Notes: generated by a model from the sequence alone, not told the origin. DNA of 64,000 nt from Periplaneta americana (GCF_040183065.1 NC_091124.1:62752501-62816500); one strand, 5' to 3'. Positions 23,214 to 35,771 are shown, numbered from the stretch's first letter. Numbers and translations: made by a program.

Positions 23214-23340
23214 TGCAACAAACCATGAAGGACCAAGTCCAACAACCAAATGCTGGTCTCAGACCCAAATGCCCCAGCAAAAGTGAAGCTCCCCAAATTC
23301 ATTATATTGCTGGGTGGGCACTGGTCCCATACATCTAATA
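23214..23340 (-). repeat. SINE family 2 fragment
   Basis: Matches the non-head part of the SINE at 18435-18782 in the same orientation. Shared segments include TGCTGGGTGGGCACTGGTCC and an AACAACCAAATGCTGGTCTC-like region. The tRNA-like head is missing. Confidence 0.75.
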
Positions 23341-23509
23341 TTTTCCCAGGTGTTTTTTGTTGTAATATCAGTAGTGGACTAAACACAGCACGAAGGCCTT
23401 CAAAATAAGAGGCACTCAGATAATAATGATGGACAAATTAATGTCCGTAATAATTTAATAAGCATATAACAAAAATATAGTACAAGTATCTGCTGATTGC
23501 TACGAGGAT

Positions 23510-24100
23510 TGGACCAGGGATGGGTCTGTACACTTATACACAGTTTGGTCCTTTGTGCATCCTTATATGCGATGATTGTCCAAGTCCGACAGGTGGCCAG
23601 GGTGACATTCGTGAACCCGACGCTGACAGGTGGGCCATCCTGCCTCAGCCCCTGTTAGAGCCAGGTCCTGTTTTGCGGATGAGTAGCCTGATAAGCTGCA
23701 GGGGCTCGGAGCCCCAAGCCCTTCCTGTCATCGTTGGCTAACAGGTAGACTGTCCTGCTCAGCCCCTGATAGAGCCAGGTTTCGTTTGCATACTAGTAGT
23801 CTGATAAGCCCCAGAGGCCCGGAGCCTCAAGCTCTCCCTATATCAGCAACAGAAACCCGTACTATCCCCAAGACTTCACCCCAGCCTATTTTTACTATTG
23901 AGGATGATAGATGAAATGAGGGGAAGGTGAACAGTGTTGGTGGAATGATAGAGAGAAACGGGAGTATCTGGGAGAAAACCCTCTGCATCGTCTGCTTTGT
24001 CCATCACAAATTCCATCACGACCTGGCTGATGATCGAACCCGGGCTGCCTGGATGGAAGGTCATCACAATAGCACTTGAGCCATAGAGGTGGCATCTGCT
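23510..24100 (-). repeat. SINE family 4 copy with internal duplication
   Basis: Inverted relative to the copies at 2645 and 42285. Its minus strand contains a B-box-like GGTTCGATC (24029-24037) near its 5' end, then GGAATTTGTGATGGACAAAG and CATTCCACC blocks. Toward its 3' end an internal unit of about 120 bp is present twice (about 23640-23740 and 23757-23850, both with AGCCCCTG(T/A)TAGAGCCAGG), so this copy is longer than the other two. Confidence 0.75.
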
Positions 24101-24869
24101 GGTTGCCTATCAGCTCTTGATCTCTGTGTGTTGAGATCTGAGTAGAAGAAAGTGCAATAGCTGGAGGGGAGGGTCAAGTATACAGCACACTGATGTAGCT
24201 TTACCAACAAACAGACTACAGATTCAGTTCATAAAAGTTAAGCTTGTAGAGTAAAGTAAATGTATGTTTTGAAATGAAAGAGTAGTTGGTCATTTCACCC
24301 TACTTTTCACAAAAGTGGTCTGTAATCCTTCCAGAAGTACAAAGCTGTGACGTGAACAGTACTAAAACGAACTCATTGTGTTACGAATTGACTTCCTGTC
24401 ACCTCTCTAGCTTTCGTCATTTTGTTTTTACACCTGCAGTACAAAGAAAGTGATGTGCGTATCTGTTAATGCTGGTTATCTTGCAAAAGTTATTGCACAT
24501 AGATGTTACTATAAGTGGCTAAAAACTAGAAATTATGATACGAATTTCGAGATATTCACAAAAGAATTATGTTTCTTTACATCAATGTTGTATAACTCAA
24601 TTCAATTTCTGATTTTCGATCAAGAAAGGACTCTAGATAGCCATGTTAATGCAACTGGGCATAATAGTAATCTGTTTAGTAGATTCTGAGATGATTCAGT
24701 TCTGTACAATCCTATAACTGAAGTTTTATTCAGTGATTGCTTGATAGAAATAAATGAAGTTAGAGACTAGCAATTAGTTGGGTTTAGAGCCAGTCTAACA
24801 AAGGAGCTGTTAATTAGCTTATATCACTCGATAGATGTTTATGAGGATGGCAACTTAACTTCTCTAAAG
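24101..24869. other. Intron, no feature recognised
   Basis: Intron without clear exon or element. A 79-codon open frame at 24450-24689 has no features I recognise. Confidence 0.4.
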
Positions 24870-26340
24870 CTCCAACCACACGAAGGAGGCTTGCTTAACA
24901 CCTGGTGGTTGGGTAGTCACCTGGATGAATAATCCAAGTAAATGAACAGTCAGGAACAATCATAACTGGCCACACTAAATGGTCTGCAACCTGGTATATC
25001 ACCTACAGTGGCGAAGCTTCAGGGTAGGCAGGGTAAACTGAGCTTTCTCAAACATTTTCGAAGAAGGGACAAGATCAATTTAGAATTTAGTTAGTTAAAA
25101 ACAGGAGAGTTTACCTTTTAGCGACATAAAGCACAGCCTAGATGACTATTCCCGAACCATGTCTTCAGCCCAGCTTACCCAAAAATTTTGTCACGCTTCG
25201 CTACTGGTCGTCTAGTAACTGTCCAAGTGAACGAACTTGTCTGTTTCCTCTGGGTAGCCACCAGCCAGTTGAGTATGTTTTTCACATCTACATGATTAGG
25301 ACGAGCCATCAGATGTGTAACCACATGCATTAACTTCATATCTGTAGAATTTCAGGTATTTCAGTTTTCGTACTCCAATTTTCAGTGTACTGTGTCGTTT
25401 TCAATGTGAGTAATAGAAGAGTAGACATAATTGCTATTGACCGAAATAAGAAGACAGGGTACATATTGGATCCTGCAGTGATCAGCCTTTGGAAGTAGAC
25501 AACAAGAAGAAGCAAATTTATGAACCAACATCTTGACTTCTTTAGGAATTGTTATCATCTGGAGACAATTGAAATTATGGACCTATTCATTGGAATCAGG
25601 GGAACTATAACAAAACATTTTTAAAAATTTTATGATTGATTTAATTTATCGACAATAATCTGTAAAGAAATTTCCCTTATGGCGCTTAAGTAATCTATTC
25701 AGATTTTAAAATAACATTTATATAACAAGAGCACATAATTTTAATGATTTATACTTTTGTTATATGTTCCCTAAGTTCATGTTTATGTACTTCTTTTATT
25801 GTTTAATATTATTACATATTGTTAGGTATATTTTGTCATTTTAGGCAGGCCACTCTGGTGGTAAGTTTGTAAATTAAATTATAATCCATAAAAACAAATA
25901 ATTGGATTTTTACTTACCTCAGAGTAACAACAAGTCGTTCTTCAGGTGATGTGCATGCGGCATGCTCTATAGGCCTAATTAGTATCCTGTGTTTGTGTTT
26001 ATATTTTTTCTGCAATTTTAGTTAGCAGAATGTCGAACATTTTTATAATCATTTGTAAGTATTCAAGAAACGTTTCCTCATAATTCTGCAGTTGATCGTA
26101 CAGAACATCTTGCACCTAGCACATGTCGATACAGCAAATCATATTTGAAAGAAGTATTTTCCATAAGTAGTTTCCTAGTCAGTTTTGAAAGAGGCATAGG
26201 CCTATTCGCACTGTTGAACAAACAAGCAAGAAAGTTACACTGGCACTAGGCACCTAGCATGGCATTGTTACCACCACGTGTTTTCTAGACAACTACCCTG
26301 TCACCAGGTGATAAGCAAGCCTCCTTCGGCATGGCTGTAG
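24870..26340. mobile_element. TIR DNA transposon, non-autonomous (about 1.47 kb)
   Basis: Inverted termini of about 45 bp: left CTCCAACCACACGAAGG and right complement CTACAGCCATGCCGAAGG. Both continue AGGCTTGCTTA(A/T)CACCTGGTG. No transposase frame recognised and the target duplication is not clear. A smaller TIR element is nested at 25006-25206. The termini look hAT-like, but the class is not established. Confidence 0.6.
25006..25206. mobile_element. hAT-like MITE nested in larger TIR element
   Basis: About 201 bp with inverted ends CAGTGGCGAAGC (left) and the complement of GCTTCGCTACTG (right). The 8-bp flanks ATCACCTA and GTCGTCTA differ only by three transitions, consistent with an aged 8-bp hAT target duplication. 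Confidence 0.65.
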
Positions 26341-26454
26341 CCCAAGTACACGCTGTTGTCTCTTAATGCAGGTATTCAAAATATATTTTCGCACCCTTAC
26401 AGTTAGTACAAGAACTAATTTTTTTATATTCGTCTATCTTCTAGAAGGTCTGCT

Positions 26455-26935
26455 TTCAAAAAAGGTGAAAGTTAGAATTTATAAAACAGTTATATTACTG
26501 GTTATTCTGGATTCTTACTTTGAGAGAGGAACAGAGATTAAGGGTGTTTGAAAATAAGGTGCTTAGGAAAATATTTGGGGCTAAGAGGGATGAAGTTACA
26601 GGAGAATGGAGAAAGTTACACAACGCACAACTGCATGCATTATATTCTTCACCTAACATAATTAGGAACATTAAATCCAGACGTTTGAGATGGGCAGGGC
26701 ATGTAGCACATATGGGTGAATCCAGAAATGCATATGGGGTGTTAGTTGGAACACCTGAGGGAAAACGACCTTTGGGGAGGCCGAGACGTAGATGGGAGGA
26801 TAATATAAAATGGATTTGAGGGAGGTGGGATATGATGGTATGGACTGGATTAATCTTGCTAAGAATAGGCACTGATGGTATGGGCTTATGGGAGGGCGGC
26901 AATGAATCTTCGGGTTCCTTAAAAGCTCTTTTTGG
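26455..26935 (+). pseudogene. LINE fragment A, better preserved copy
   Basis: Non-LTR retrotransposon ORF2 C-terminal region. It reads KVKVRIYKTVILLVILD, then after a shift REEQRLRVFENKVLRKIFGA, EVTGEWRKLHNAQLHALYSS, RRLRWAGHVAHMGES and GRPRRRWEDN. The residual tail (DLREVGYDG-type) ends near GGGTTCCTTAAAA. 5'-truncated, with a frameshift near 26510; not capable of retrotransposition. The antisense 186-codon frame here is a by-product. Confidence 0.87.
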
Positions 26936-28377
26936 TAGTAAGTATCTCCTGGAAGATTCAGCTGTATGCAAATTTGAGGAGAGGTTTTGAAATGAACTCA
27001 TTAACACTTTCCTTATGAGAATAGGAGTATTACATTGTTTGCTAAAATTGTCCATTAACAGGAATTATCTGTTGATATATGTGGTTGTTAAAACAGGTTT
27101 CTCTGTATTTGGAAAGCATATGTTAGTTCTAAGTTTACGTATAGAAGAATGAAGTTCTTGTAATAATTTCTATGTCAATGTACCGAAATTCTTTAAATTC
27201 AATATTTAAAATTAAAACAACGTTATCCAGACTGTTTGTAATCTGGAGTATAATTTAATTCTAAAGGTTTCGTACTTAAGGACCTAACACAATATTATTA
27301 TTGTAACAACTTCAACTTTACTGTACTATAACACAACGAACTTGGCATTTTGAAGTAAAACATTATGTATGTCTGTTTAGACTTCATTAAATATAAGCCA
27401 ATTTTAAGAGTTCCACACTTTACGAAATGGCTGCTGAGATTTCACGAGGAACATGGTAGAAACTGATGATTGTGGGCGCAATAATTTCAATGCTAGTGTA
27501 CCAAAATTCCTGAAACTCAATTTTTAAGAGCAAAGTAACATTGTCTAGACATGTACATATGTAAGGGCTACTTCAGAGGATGGACAGATCATATGGAGAA
27601 AGTATTAAAATGATACACTGACAATGTTTTAAAATTGTACATTCCAAAAATAAAAAGTTTTAATAATGAAATAAACACGTATTAATCTACATTAAGAACT
27701 ATATAGAATGTGGTCCACTTCAAGTTTCAAGCTGGTAATGTTTATTCAAAGTCATTTGATCAGCCCTCATAAGCATCATCACATTGCTTAAAATCAATGT
27801 GAGAGAAGCAGTTTTGTAAGCAATGTTAATCTAATTTATTGTTAAGCTGGGTTGCAGTCTGTGCTGTCGAGGGGGGGGGGGGAGACTTTTATAATGCACT
27901 GCTAAGGTACTATTTTTATAGGCGTTCAAAGATTAAGAGAAATATAATATGAACATTTCAACATCCAAACCAAAAAAGTAATGACATTTGAAGGAAAGGA
28001 AACTCTACATAGTAATGTGGTATGTTAAAACTTTGATTAGGTATCTGTGTTCAGATATTTAGGGTATTATATTAACTGTGGAAAGGAATTTCACATGCCA
28101 GCAGAAATTTTAAATTACATGCAATAGATCAGTGAGCAGGCGTTTACTCTTTTTATTGTTCAGAAACACGAATCAAAGTTTATACTATCTTGCCAAGACT
28201 GTTGCTTTCTTGAGGCAGCAAAGTCTCGACTATACAAAATTGTGACAGAAAGAGAATCATGATCAGCAAAATTAAGATTCTCAATACTAAAAATATAGTC
28301 AGATTTCACTTTGATAAATTGATGAATACAAATTACAGTATCATCATAATCGTCATTAAGGACATCCTCTGATGTGA

Positions 28378-28438
<61 letters not shown>

Positions 28439-28585
28439 TTAGGGACATGCAAAATGGCATCGGATGAACTCTTAAATAACGATATTTATATATAAACAGA
28501 TTTTTAAAAATAAAATATAAATTTCAATGAGAAATTATAAATAGAAAGATTGTCATGTTCCCAAATTTGGTTCAGTGTTATAAAT
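26936..28585. other. Intron; (TAT)n microsatellite 28378-28439
   Basis: AT-rich intron. A G-run lies near 27871-27882 and about 20 TTA/TAT units at 28378-28439. No exon or element ends identified. Confidence 0.5.
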
Positions 28586-28589
28586 TGCA

Positions 28590-28935
28590 CATTGTCAGAG
28601 ACATAATATAGGGATCTGGTAGCTCTGTGTAGCTCCTTCAGACAGATGACTCCATGGAGGATCACAGTATCTACAGTACTGCGATCTTCAGGTGAATATA
28701 GGATGCAGCAGGACGTATTACGTGATTTGAGAACAGTTGCCATCGATCTGAGGAGGCTGTGGACAGCAGGGAGACTCAGTCAGACCTAGATGTCATAGTT
28801 GAATCGATAATATGGCACCAAGCAGTGAATCATGTACTTACAGGAATGCAGTCCTAAAGACTACAACAATCATCCCACAAATAAGGAAGTTGGCACAATA
28901 AGCTTCAGGTCGCCCTCCTCAGAAAAGGAAAAAAA
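28590..28935 (+). repeat. SINE-like repeat, family 5 (uninterrupted copy)
   Basis: Aligns with 39440-40040. Shared blocks include ACAGTA(C/A)TGC(G/T)ATCTTCAGGT, ATATAGGATGCAGCA, TCTGAGGAGGCT and GCACAATAAGC(T/C)TCAGG. Ends in an A-rich tail (AGAAAAGGAAAAAAAA). It lacks the 250-bp insertion present in the 39.4 kb copy and so shows the empty site. Confidence 0.75.
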
Positions 28936-28939
28936 AAAG

Positions 28940-29295
28940 TTACAGCTGCAGATCTAAGAATTAAGAATATGAAAAAATAAAATTGATAAACATTATCCTT
29001 GGGATTACATTTCAGTTTCTATCCGAAGTAAATTAATGGAACTAAAATATTTTATTCATTTATTACAATATATTTTTTACATGTCCCTAGGGAAGATGTG
29101 GCCATTATTCTGCTTGTGGGTTTTTAAGTTACAGCTGTAGGCCCAAAAAAAAATTAGAGAATAAAATAAATATCAGCCTTGAGACTACATTTGAGTTTCT
29201 GTCCAAAAAAAATAATTAAAACAAAATATTTGTGTATTTATTATTACCGTTATTGTATTTTTTTGTTGTGGTCCCAGGGGAGAGGGGACCAGTAA
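28940..29295. repeat. Two-copy tandem duplication, unit about 180 bp
   Basis: Two diverged units (about 28940-29110 and 29123-29295). Both start AAGTTACAGCTG(C/T)A, share ACTACATTT-AGTTTCT-TCC and AAAATATTT-T-TATTTATTA, and end near GTCCC(T/A)(A)GGG. Non-coding. Confidence 0.7.
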
Positions 29296-30090
29296 CTTAC
29301 TCATTGTTTAAATTATGTCCGTGACTCCAAGAAAAAATATAATGTATGTGACAAAGATAAAATAACAGAACTTTGAATCATTTCATTCTTTGCTAGGAAA
29401 AAAGTAATAAAAAGAAAATCATTAACTCGTTCGGCTCAAATTAACCAAAAATTTACAAGCTCTTCATGTAGTGTGGCATTGAGAGCTCCAGGGTGTCTCA
29501 ACAGTATCATCCAATCCCAGCAATAAATACTAACATGAACCACTTTCATGAGTATAAGAAATATGGATTGACTCTTATTTTTAGTCGAGAATGTGCCCAA
29601 TCATTCTTGTACTGATACACATAAGTAGACTGCGAAACTTAATGCAATTGCATGTTTTTACAGATTTGGTATATTGAAAAAGTAAAAGTGGATCTTTGCT
29701 GATTATGGTTTTTATGTTCGATTGAAGCCAGCTTTATTTTGCATAAAGGCATATTTGGAGGGTTTTCCCTTTTAAATGCATATATATTTTTATTTTGCAT
29801 ATATTAACATTTTTCCTTTTTTGCCCGATTTAATATCTAATTTTAAAATTTCTCTCTGATAAAAATAAGAATAATTCCCAAGAAATATAAAAATCATGTG
29901 GGAAATAAAAGCAATAAATAAATAAATAAATAAATTTAGCTTCCCTTATGAAAAGGTTGCCAGATTTGACAAAGCGTATTACATATAATTTGGAAACACA
30001 CCCTAAAAGGTAAAATGATATACATTTGAAACAGTTAGGGAATCGAATATACAAAATGTCAGAAAAATTTACACCTAATTAGCGTTTGTG
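29296..30090. other. Intron, AT-rich, AAAT microsatellite near 29910
   Basis: No exon recognised. Short (AAAT)n tract around 29913-29934. Confidence 0.5.
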
Positions 30091-30094
30091 CTCA

Positions 30095-31250
30095 TTTACA
30101 GTTAAGGAGATTAACTTGGTATTTAGAATCCCAAAATCTTTTATCACCAAGACAAGCCGGTTTTCGACAACTACACTCTACCAATGAACAAGTCATACGC
30201 CTCGGCCAAGAAATAAAAGACAGTTTTAACAAGAAAGAAGATACCTTGGCAATATTTATTGACTTTCAGTTAGCATATGACTCTGTTTGGAGAAATAAAT
30301 TATTACTAAAACTCCAGAAATTAGGTATCTCCAGCAGTATGTTCAGATGGATATCAGAATTCCTTAGTCAAAGATTCATTGCCACTAAATTCAATAACTC
30401 ACTTTCTAGTTACAGACAAACATATCGAGGTCTACCTCAGGGCGCTGTCCTCAGCACAACTTTATTCAATATTTATATAAATGACTTACCCTCCCTATTA
30501 GAGGAATCAAACGTGAAAACAGCACTATTTGCAGATGATATAGTTTTGTGGACTTCCGGATCTTACAGACATAGAGACAAAATTCAAAATTCTGCTCTTA
30601 AAGCTCTAAATCAATTACATGAATGGAATACATCAAATTTGATGACACTCAATTTAAGCAAAAGTAACTACCAAATATTTTCACTCGGTAAAAAAGAAAG
30701 AGAATTCAATATCCAATACAATGGCCAACACCTTCCTAGGACTTATGAATCCAAATATCTTGGAGTTATTTTCGATAGTAAGTTAACATGGAGCAACCAT
30801 TTGAAATACATTTCTGAAAAAGCTCGTAAAAGATTCTCCCTTCTAAAAAGACTAGCAGGAAAGAAATGGGGATGCTCTAGGAATACTCTGAACACTACAT
30901 ACAAAATGTTTATACAGCCAGTGCTGACATACTGCGGAGAAATTTTAATTACTTCACCTTTCATAAACGACATAGAATATATTCAAAACGAAGCTCTCAG
31001 ACTCATTACTGGTGGAATCAAAACAACGCCAATAGATTCTATGAGATTCCTCACTAATATTAACAGCATCAAAATGACAATAGAAGAAAAAGCACTGATT
31101 CAATATGAGAAACTTATCAGATTACCAGGTAACAATTGGCATTCATACAGTCCTCTTTGTATATTGAAAACTCAAAAAAGTTTCATATCCATTGTTCAAG
31201 AATTAAAACAAAATCAATATCCCGAATTTAAAAGAAATCTTACAAATTAA
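30095..31250 (+). pseudogene. LINE reverse transcriptase domain (5'-truncated)
   Basis: Non-LTR retrotransposon pol, beginning mid-RT (QAGFRQLHSTNEQVIRLGQE) and open to 31250. RT motifs in order: AIFIDFQLAYDSVW (first catalytic Asp region), GLPQGAVLSTTLFNIYINDL and the catalytic ALFADDIVLW (FADD box), then SKYLGVIFDSKLTWSNH in the thumb. Upstream endonuclease and ORF1 are missing. After 31250 the frame shifts by one indel and the RNase H region continues. The RT-RNase H order and C-terminal zinc knuckle place it in the I/R1-type group of LINEs, by architecture only. Confidence 0.93.
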
Positions 31251-32175
31251 ACCAAACCCTTTAACTCTATTAAATATAGAATATAATCTAAATTTAACAG
31301 AAGAAATACTGAAATCAGAAGTAAACACTGAAATACTAAAACAATTGTCTTTAGAGACAATTAATATTAGGTACCCTCCACAAAACTGGCTTCATTTATA
31401 CACTGACGAATCCTTGATCTCCAGAGAACAAGGTGCCGGTGCAGGTGTTATGTGCTGTCTCTTCTCACTTTATAGATCTCTTGGATATGGAACAACAAGT
31501 TTTGATGGTGAAATCATTGCAATAAGTGAATGTCTCAGGAATCTTCTATGCCACATCAATAAATTTAGGAATGCAGTTATATTGTCAGACTCCAAAGCAG
31601 CTATTCTATCAATAGTCTCTAAACACACACCTTCATCTCAAACAGCAGAAATAACTAAAATGCTCTCTCAATTATTATCACTCAATAAAAGAGTTGTGTT
31701 CCAATGGATACCATCCCATTGTGGAATCCTGGGAAACGAGAATGCTGATGCTTTAGCAAAGAAGGGCAGCACTGCTATTTACAGACCTGTTACTAAATCT
31801 ACGTATTACTCTGTGAAGAGATTTATTAAATCTACATACTTAGACTTCAACAAACAAAATTTGATAACTCAATCCCAAGGGAAAAAATGGAACTCTCTGC
31901 ATCAAAATCCACAGTTAATTCCCGATTTACCACGAAAATCGTCTGTAGCTGCATTTAGATTGGCAACAGGCCATGATTGTTTGGCCAAACACCTGCATAG
32001 AATTGGAATATATCAGTCCCCTAACTGCCCATTGTGCAACTCAAACCAAGAAATGGATTCGGAACACCTCAAAATCTGTGCTTCAGTGGCTAGTCATGAT
32101 AATATCTTTGAAAAATATTGGAGTGCAAGAGGTCAAATGACTTTATTGTCAAACGCCTGGCATTAGAAAACAACA
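31228..32175 (+). pseudogene. LINE RNase H domain and C-terminus
   Basis: Continuation of the same element in the next frame, open to a TAG at 32164-32166. RNase H acidic residues are recognisable: LYTDES (D), FDGEIIA (E), ILSDSKAAIL (D) and ENADALAKKG (D), with WIPSHCGILGN before the last. Two short adjacent ORFs (RT, RNase H) instead of one come from a single-base shift near 31230. The C-terminus has CPLCNSNQEMDSEHLKIC, a CCHC-like knuckle. The 3' end is GAAAACAACAACAG, shared with the copy at 17775-18180. The element is 5'-truncated but otherwise nearly clean, so relatively young. Confidence 0.92.
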
Positions 32176-32334
32176 ACAGTTAAGAAAGGGAGAAAAAAAA
32201 TATCATCAGATAGGTTAAAATGATTTGAATGCCATATACCGCGAGAAAAATAATAGTACTGATTTATTGGCATTGATATCTAAACCAATCAACAGCCATT
32301 GGTTAAGATAACTTGAAAGTACCATTAGAGATTA

Positions 32335-32825
32335 AAGGTAATGCTATATAAAACACTCATTCAGAATATAATGATGTATGGAAGTAAACGTGGACCCTCT
32401 CAAAGAAAGCCGTGGAAAAGATAGATTCTTTCGAAAGGAAAATCCTGAGGAGAATCTATGGACCTGTATGCGTGCAAGGGGAATGGAGAATTAGATATAA
32501 TAACGAACTATACTCCTTGTATGGAGAGCTACCCTTGTCGCATGTTATTTGGATTAAGAGACTCAAATGGCCAGGTCATCTAATTAGGATGGAAGAACAT
32601 CGAGTCCCAAAAAAGGTATTTTCAGGAGATTTCGGAGGAGGAAGACTGGTGGGAAGATCACATAACAGATGGGAAGATGGTGTATGTCAGGATGCACTAC
32701 AAATCCTCAAAATCCGGAATTGGAGAGTCGCAGCACAGGATCGACAAGTTTGGTAGAGTGCAACTGTGGAGGCCATGACCTGAAAACGGGCCGAAGTGCC
32801 ATAGAAGAAGAAGAAGAAATTTCCA
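32335..32825 (+). pseudogene. LINE fragment C (RT C-terminus)
   Basis: Reads LYKTLIQNIMMYGSK, then SFERKILRRIYGPVCVQGEW, RIRYNNELYSLYGE, RLKWPGHLIRMEEHRVPKKV, GRSHNRWEDGV and LKIRNWRVAAQDRQVW. This is the thumb/C-terminal part of a LINE ORF2, with one stop and a frameshift near the beginning. Ends in a GAA-rich tail (AGAAGAAGAAGAAA). A different family from A and B. Confidence 0.85.
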
Positions 32826-34703
32826 TTATCACTCCCATACAAATGAGGACATACTGTTGAGGACATGAAATTGCTGCGAAGATAATGGATACTTCTCCCC
32901 GGTGTATAAGTTGGGTTGTTTTCCTTATTAACCACTGACAAAAGCCTTTTATTTCGCTGCAATGGTCTTTTATCCACCCACTGCAATAGTAACCCGAGAT
33001 TTGATCCTCTTTTAGTCTTTTGGTTTGGCCACTCCAATAATATCTTTCCATAAGTGTAATGATTTAGGAGCCAGGGTGAAAATACGCGTCGCCTAGATGT
33101 CATTCAGACTTTTACTCTGATTACGTAGAACCAAAAATGAATATATTTAGACTCCTATAACAATAAAGTCATGCATTATTGAAGTCATGAAAGTGCTGCT
33201 AGTGCACTCTGATTTCATAGAAACAAAACAAGTATTTAAACACCTGCGATGGTGAAGTCATGTGGAGTGTAAATTTTCATTTCAACAAGTTTTACTGCAC
33301 AACCAAGCGAAGAACTAGTGCATGATCGATCTGCTTACAAGTTTAACTGCCGACATGCTGAAAGAAATTTAGTTATAACTAAGATGACTAACACTGAAGT
33401 CGAAACTAGTCAACTGAGTAATTTAACAGTTAGTTTTCATTTCAACACTAGAAGTTGTTATTATAACTAAATCCTTAAGTATTATTTTAAATTATTTTCA
33501 TTTATATCATATTATTAAACCAAATAAACCCTTAAAGTGTATTTTTCCTGCAAATATTTCAATTTTTAGCGCATATTTCAACAGTTTTTACTGTGTAGTT
33601 GCATACATATTTTCAGAGTTTTTAGTGCATAAAGTTCTGTGGCCTTCACATAGCACTGTAAATGTCTTGGAAACACACAGTTCAGAAAATTGAGATCAAT
33701 TTTATCAGAATAGACTCTTCCTCCATTTATAATTTCTTTTCAGAACATGTATACATGCTTCATTTTGAAAATTGTATCTTTCAGTTTTAAATAATATTTA
33801 GCCATTTACTTAGAGCTGAAAGGATGCATCTTCAATTGTGAAAAAGTCTATAAAAACGGTATCTTAATGTAATAATGTGCATGAAAAGTATGAAGTAGTC
33901 GGAACTTTAAGTGGATCACTCTGTAATTATTAATTCGGAACTAATGTATAGAATTTATATATAACACCCTAAATTATTAAGTGCAGTGTAAAGGATTAAA
34001 CTGACTTATGATTCAGATACGAAATATTAAGAAAATACAAGTGTTGATTATTTTTTCAACAATCTACTGTTGGTGGGATTTCTAAAATTGGGTGTATGCT
34101 TTGGAATTGAAAAAAATCATTGCGTAACATAGAATGTAAATATTTATTAGTAAAACGAAAACAATATTTGTAATATTTACAAACAAAATGTGTAAGACCA
34201 ACTCTTTTCACAATAATATATTGTTCGGGAGAATTACTCATGGACATTTTATTTCATTTCCACAATCTTACTCCTAAATAATAAAAGAAGCAATAGACAC
34301 ACAAAACACATGTATTAGAAATTACAATCAGTCTTCATAAATATATACTCTGAATATTTTCTTTCTTCTCGAAATTTTACCCCTTCCCCATCCTTGTGGT
34401 CCATGACATTAAATATTATTTTGTACTTTGTTTTTTTCTTTCTTCAGATTTGTTTCGTATTACATGGTTTACCTTGCCCCATTAATGCAAATGCAGGGCG
34501 AGTCAAACCTAAGGGACTGGCACTCCTGTTGTCTCTGAGCACTACAGCCTGTCAAGTGATGTTTTGCGTAACTAGTGGATTATTTATTTAAGGAAATGAG
34601 AATCTTACCTGAATTTCAGAGCAGTCCTCCATTACACATGGTGTAGCAAGAAATTATAGTGCCAAATTAACATGCTTCATATTCTGACAAAGTAGATAAA
34701 GAA
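32826..34703. other. Intron; degenerate hammerhead-like motif at 33379-33405
   Basis: Mostly AT-rich intron. At 33379-33405 there is CTAAGAT, GACT, 8-nt loop, AGTC, GAAA, resembling the hammerhead-like cores elsewhere but lacking one core G. A 65-codon frame at 34394-34591 follows a TTTCTTCAG but its phase does not match RalGAP alpha, and it looks non-conserved. Confidence 0.35.
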
Positions 34704-34711
34704 GATACATA

Positions 34712-35763
34712 CAGTGACGGATTTAGGCCTAGGCAACCTAGGTAGTTGCCTAGGACAGCTATTTCCGGGGGGGGGGGCATTTTCTCTATCTCTTTCTCTT
34801 CCTTTTTTTTTTTTTTTTTTTAACAGTGAAATTTGTTTTTAAAACACTTATTGGTAAATCTTTTCTGAAGCTTGAACACCCTGTGGAAGTCGGATATTGT
34901 TTTATTATCGCATTGTTGCAGTCACAGCGAGAGTAAAAGGAAAGTGTGCAGCTGCATAGATATTCAAGAAGCTTAACAACCAGTTCTCTCATGTGTACCT
35001 ATGTTAAACATAATATACGGTATATGACCATGGTAATTGCAAATATTACCTAGAAATAATTTAACAACCGGTTCGTCCGAACTGGTGCAAACCAGCCGAA
35101 TATCACCACTACATAATATTGTAATACTGGTATCACGTTATTATACTATGAAATTGCTTAAATTTAAGTGCATGTATAAATAAGAATGCATTATTGAATA
35201 CCAAATTGTATATGTGTTTATTATTTATCGCTATGAATAGTAACCTCAACTCTGTTACATTTCCAATATATATCGTCAACAATACTATTTAATCATTTTT
35301 CAGCATGTGCACTGTATAATTCAATATGAAAAGTTTATTCCGCAAAGAGTTGGAGTTTATTTCTCAATTTACTTTATACTTCCTATCGAAGTAAGAAATA
35401 CCTACTTGTAATAATTATACCACCAACAAAACCAATGCTTAAAAATAAATCACAGCCTGCCTTTCACAAATCAATTTTGTTTCAACAATGAATAAGTTTG
35501 AATATGTTTCTTTGCATCAAGTCTGATATGCTTCATCAGATCAACTTTGATGACATCATCAATAATTTCTCTGTGAAGAAAGTGCAAAGGAAATCTTTAT
35601 AATTCACAAGTAAGATGCATGTGTTTTGATTCCAGTAATTTATTGTTTCCTGAATTGTAACATTTCATTTAAACTAAATATCATTTGTATAATAGTTGCT
35701 CATAAACTGTTTGTGGGAGTTGGGGGATGGCAAATTTTAGCACTATACCTAAATCTGGCCCTG
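34712..35763. mobile_element. hAT-like non-autonomous element (1.05 kb)
   Basis: Inverted ends CAGTGACGGATTTAGGCCTAG (left) and complement of the right end CAGGGCCAGATTTAGG. The 8-bp flanks GATACATA and AGTACATG differ by transitions only. Contains a G-run and T-run near 34768-34822. No transposase recognised. Confidence 0.7.
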
Positions 35764-35771
35764 AGTACATG

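Noticed and set aside
26495..27055. 186-codon minus-strand open frame
   Set aside because: It is antisense to the LINE A fragment, whose + strand shows the recognisable RT C-terminal motifs; a by-product of that frame's composition.
28378..28439. Regular short repeats as a CRISPR-like array
   Set aside because: Trinucleotide microsatellite without spacers, in a eukaryotic intron.
32687..33103. 138-codon minus-strand frame
   Set aside because: Antisense to LINE fragment C and its GAA-rich tail; no recognised domain.
34394..34591. 65-codon frame after a TTTCTTCAG, possible exon
   Set aside because: Needs phase 0 whereas the upstream RalGAP alpha donor is phase 1. Sequence is hydrophobic and not recognised, with no supporting donor.
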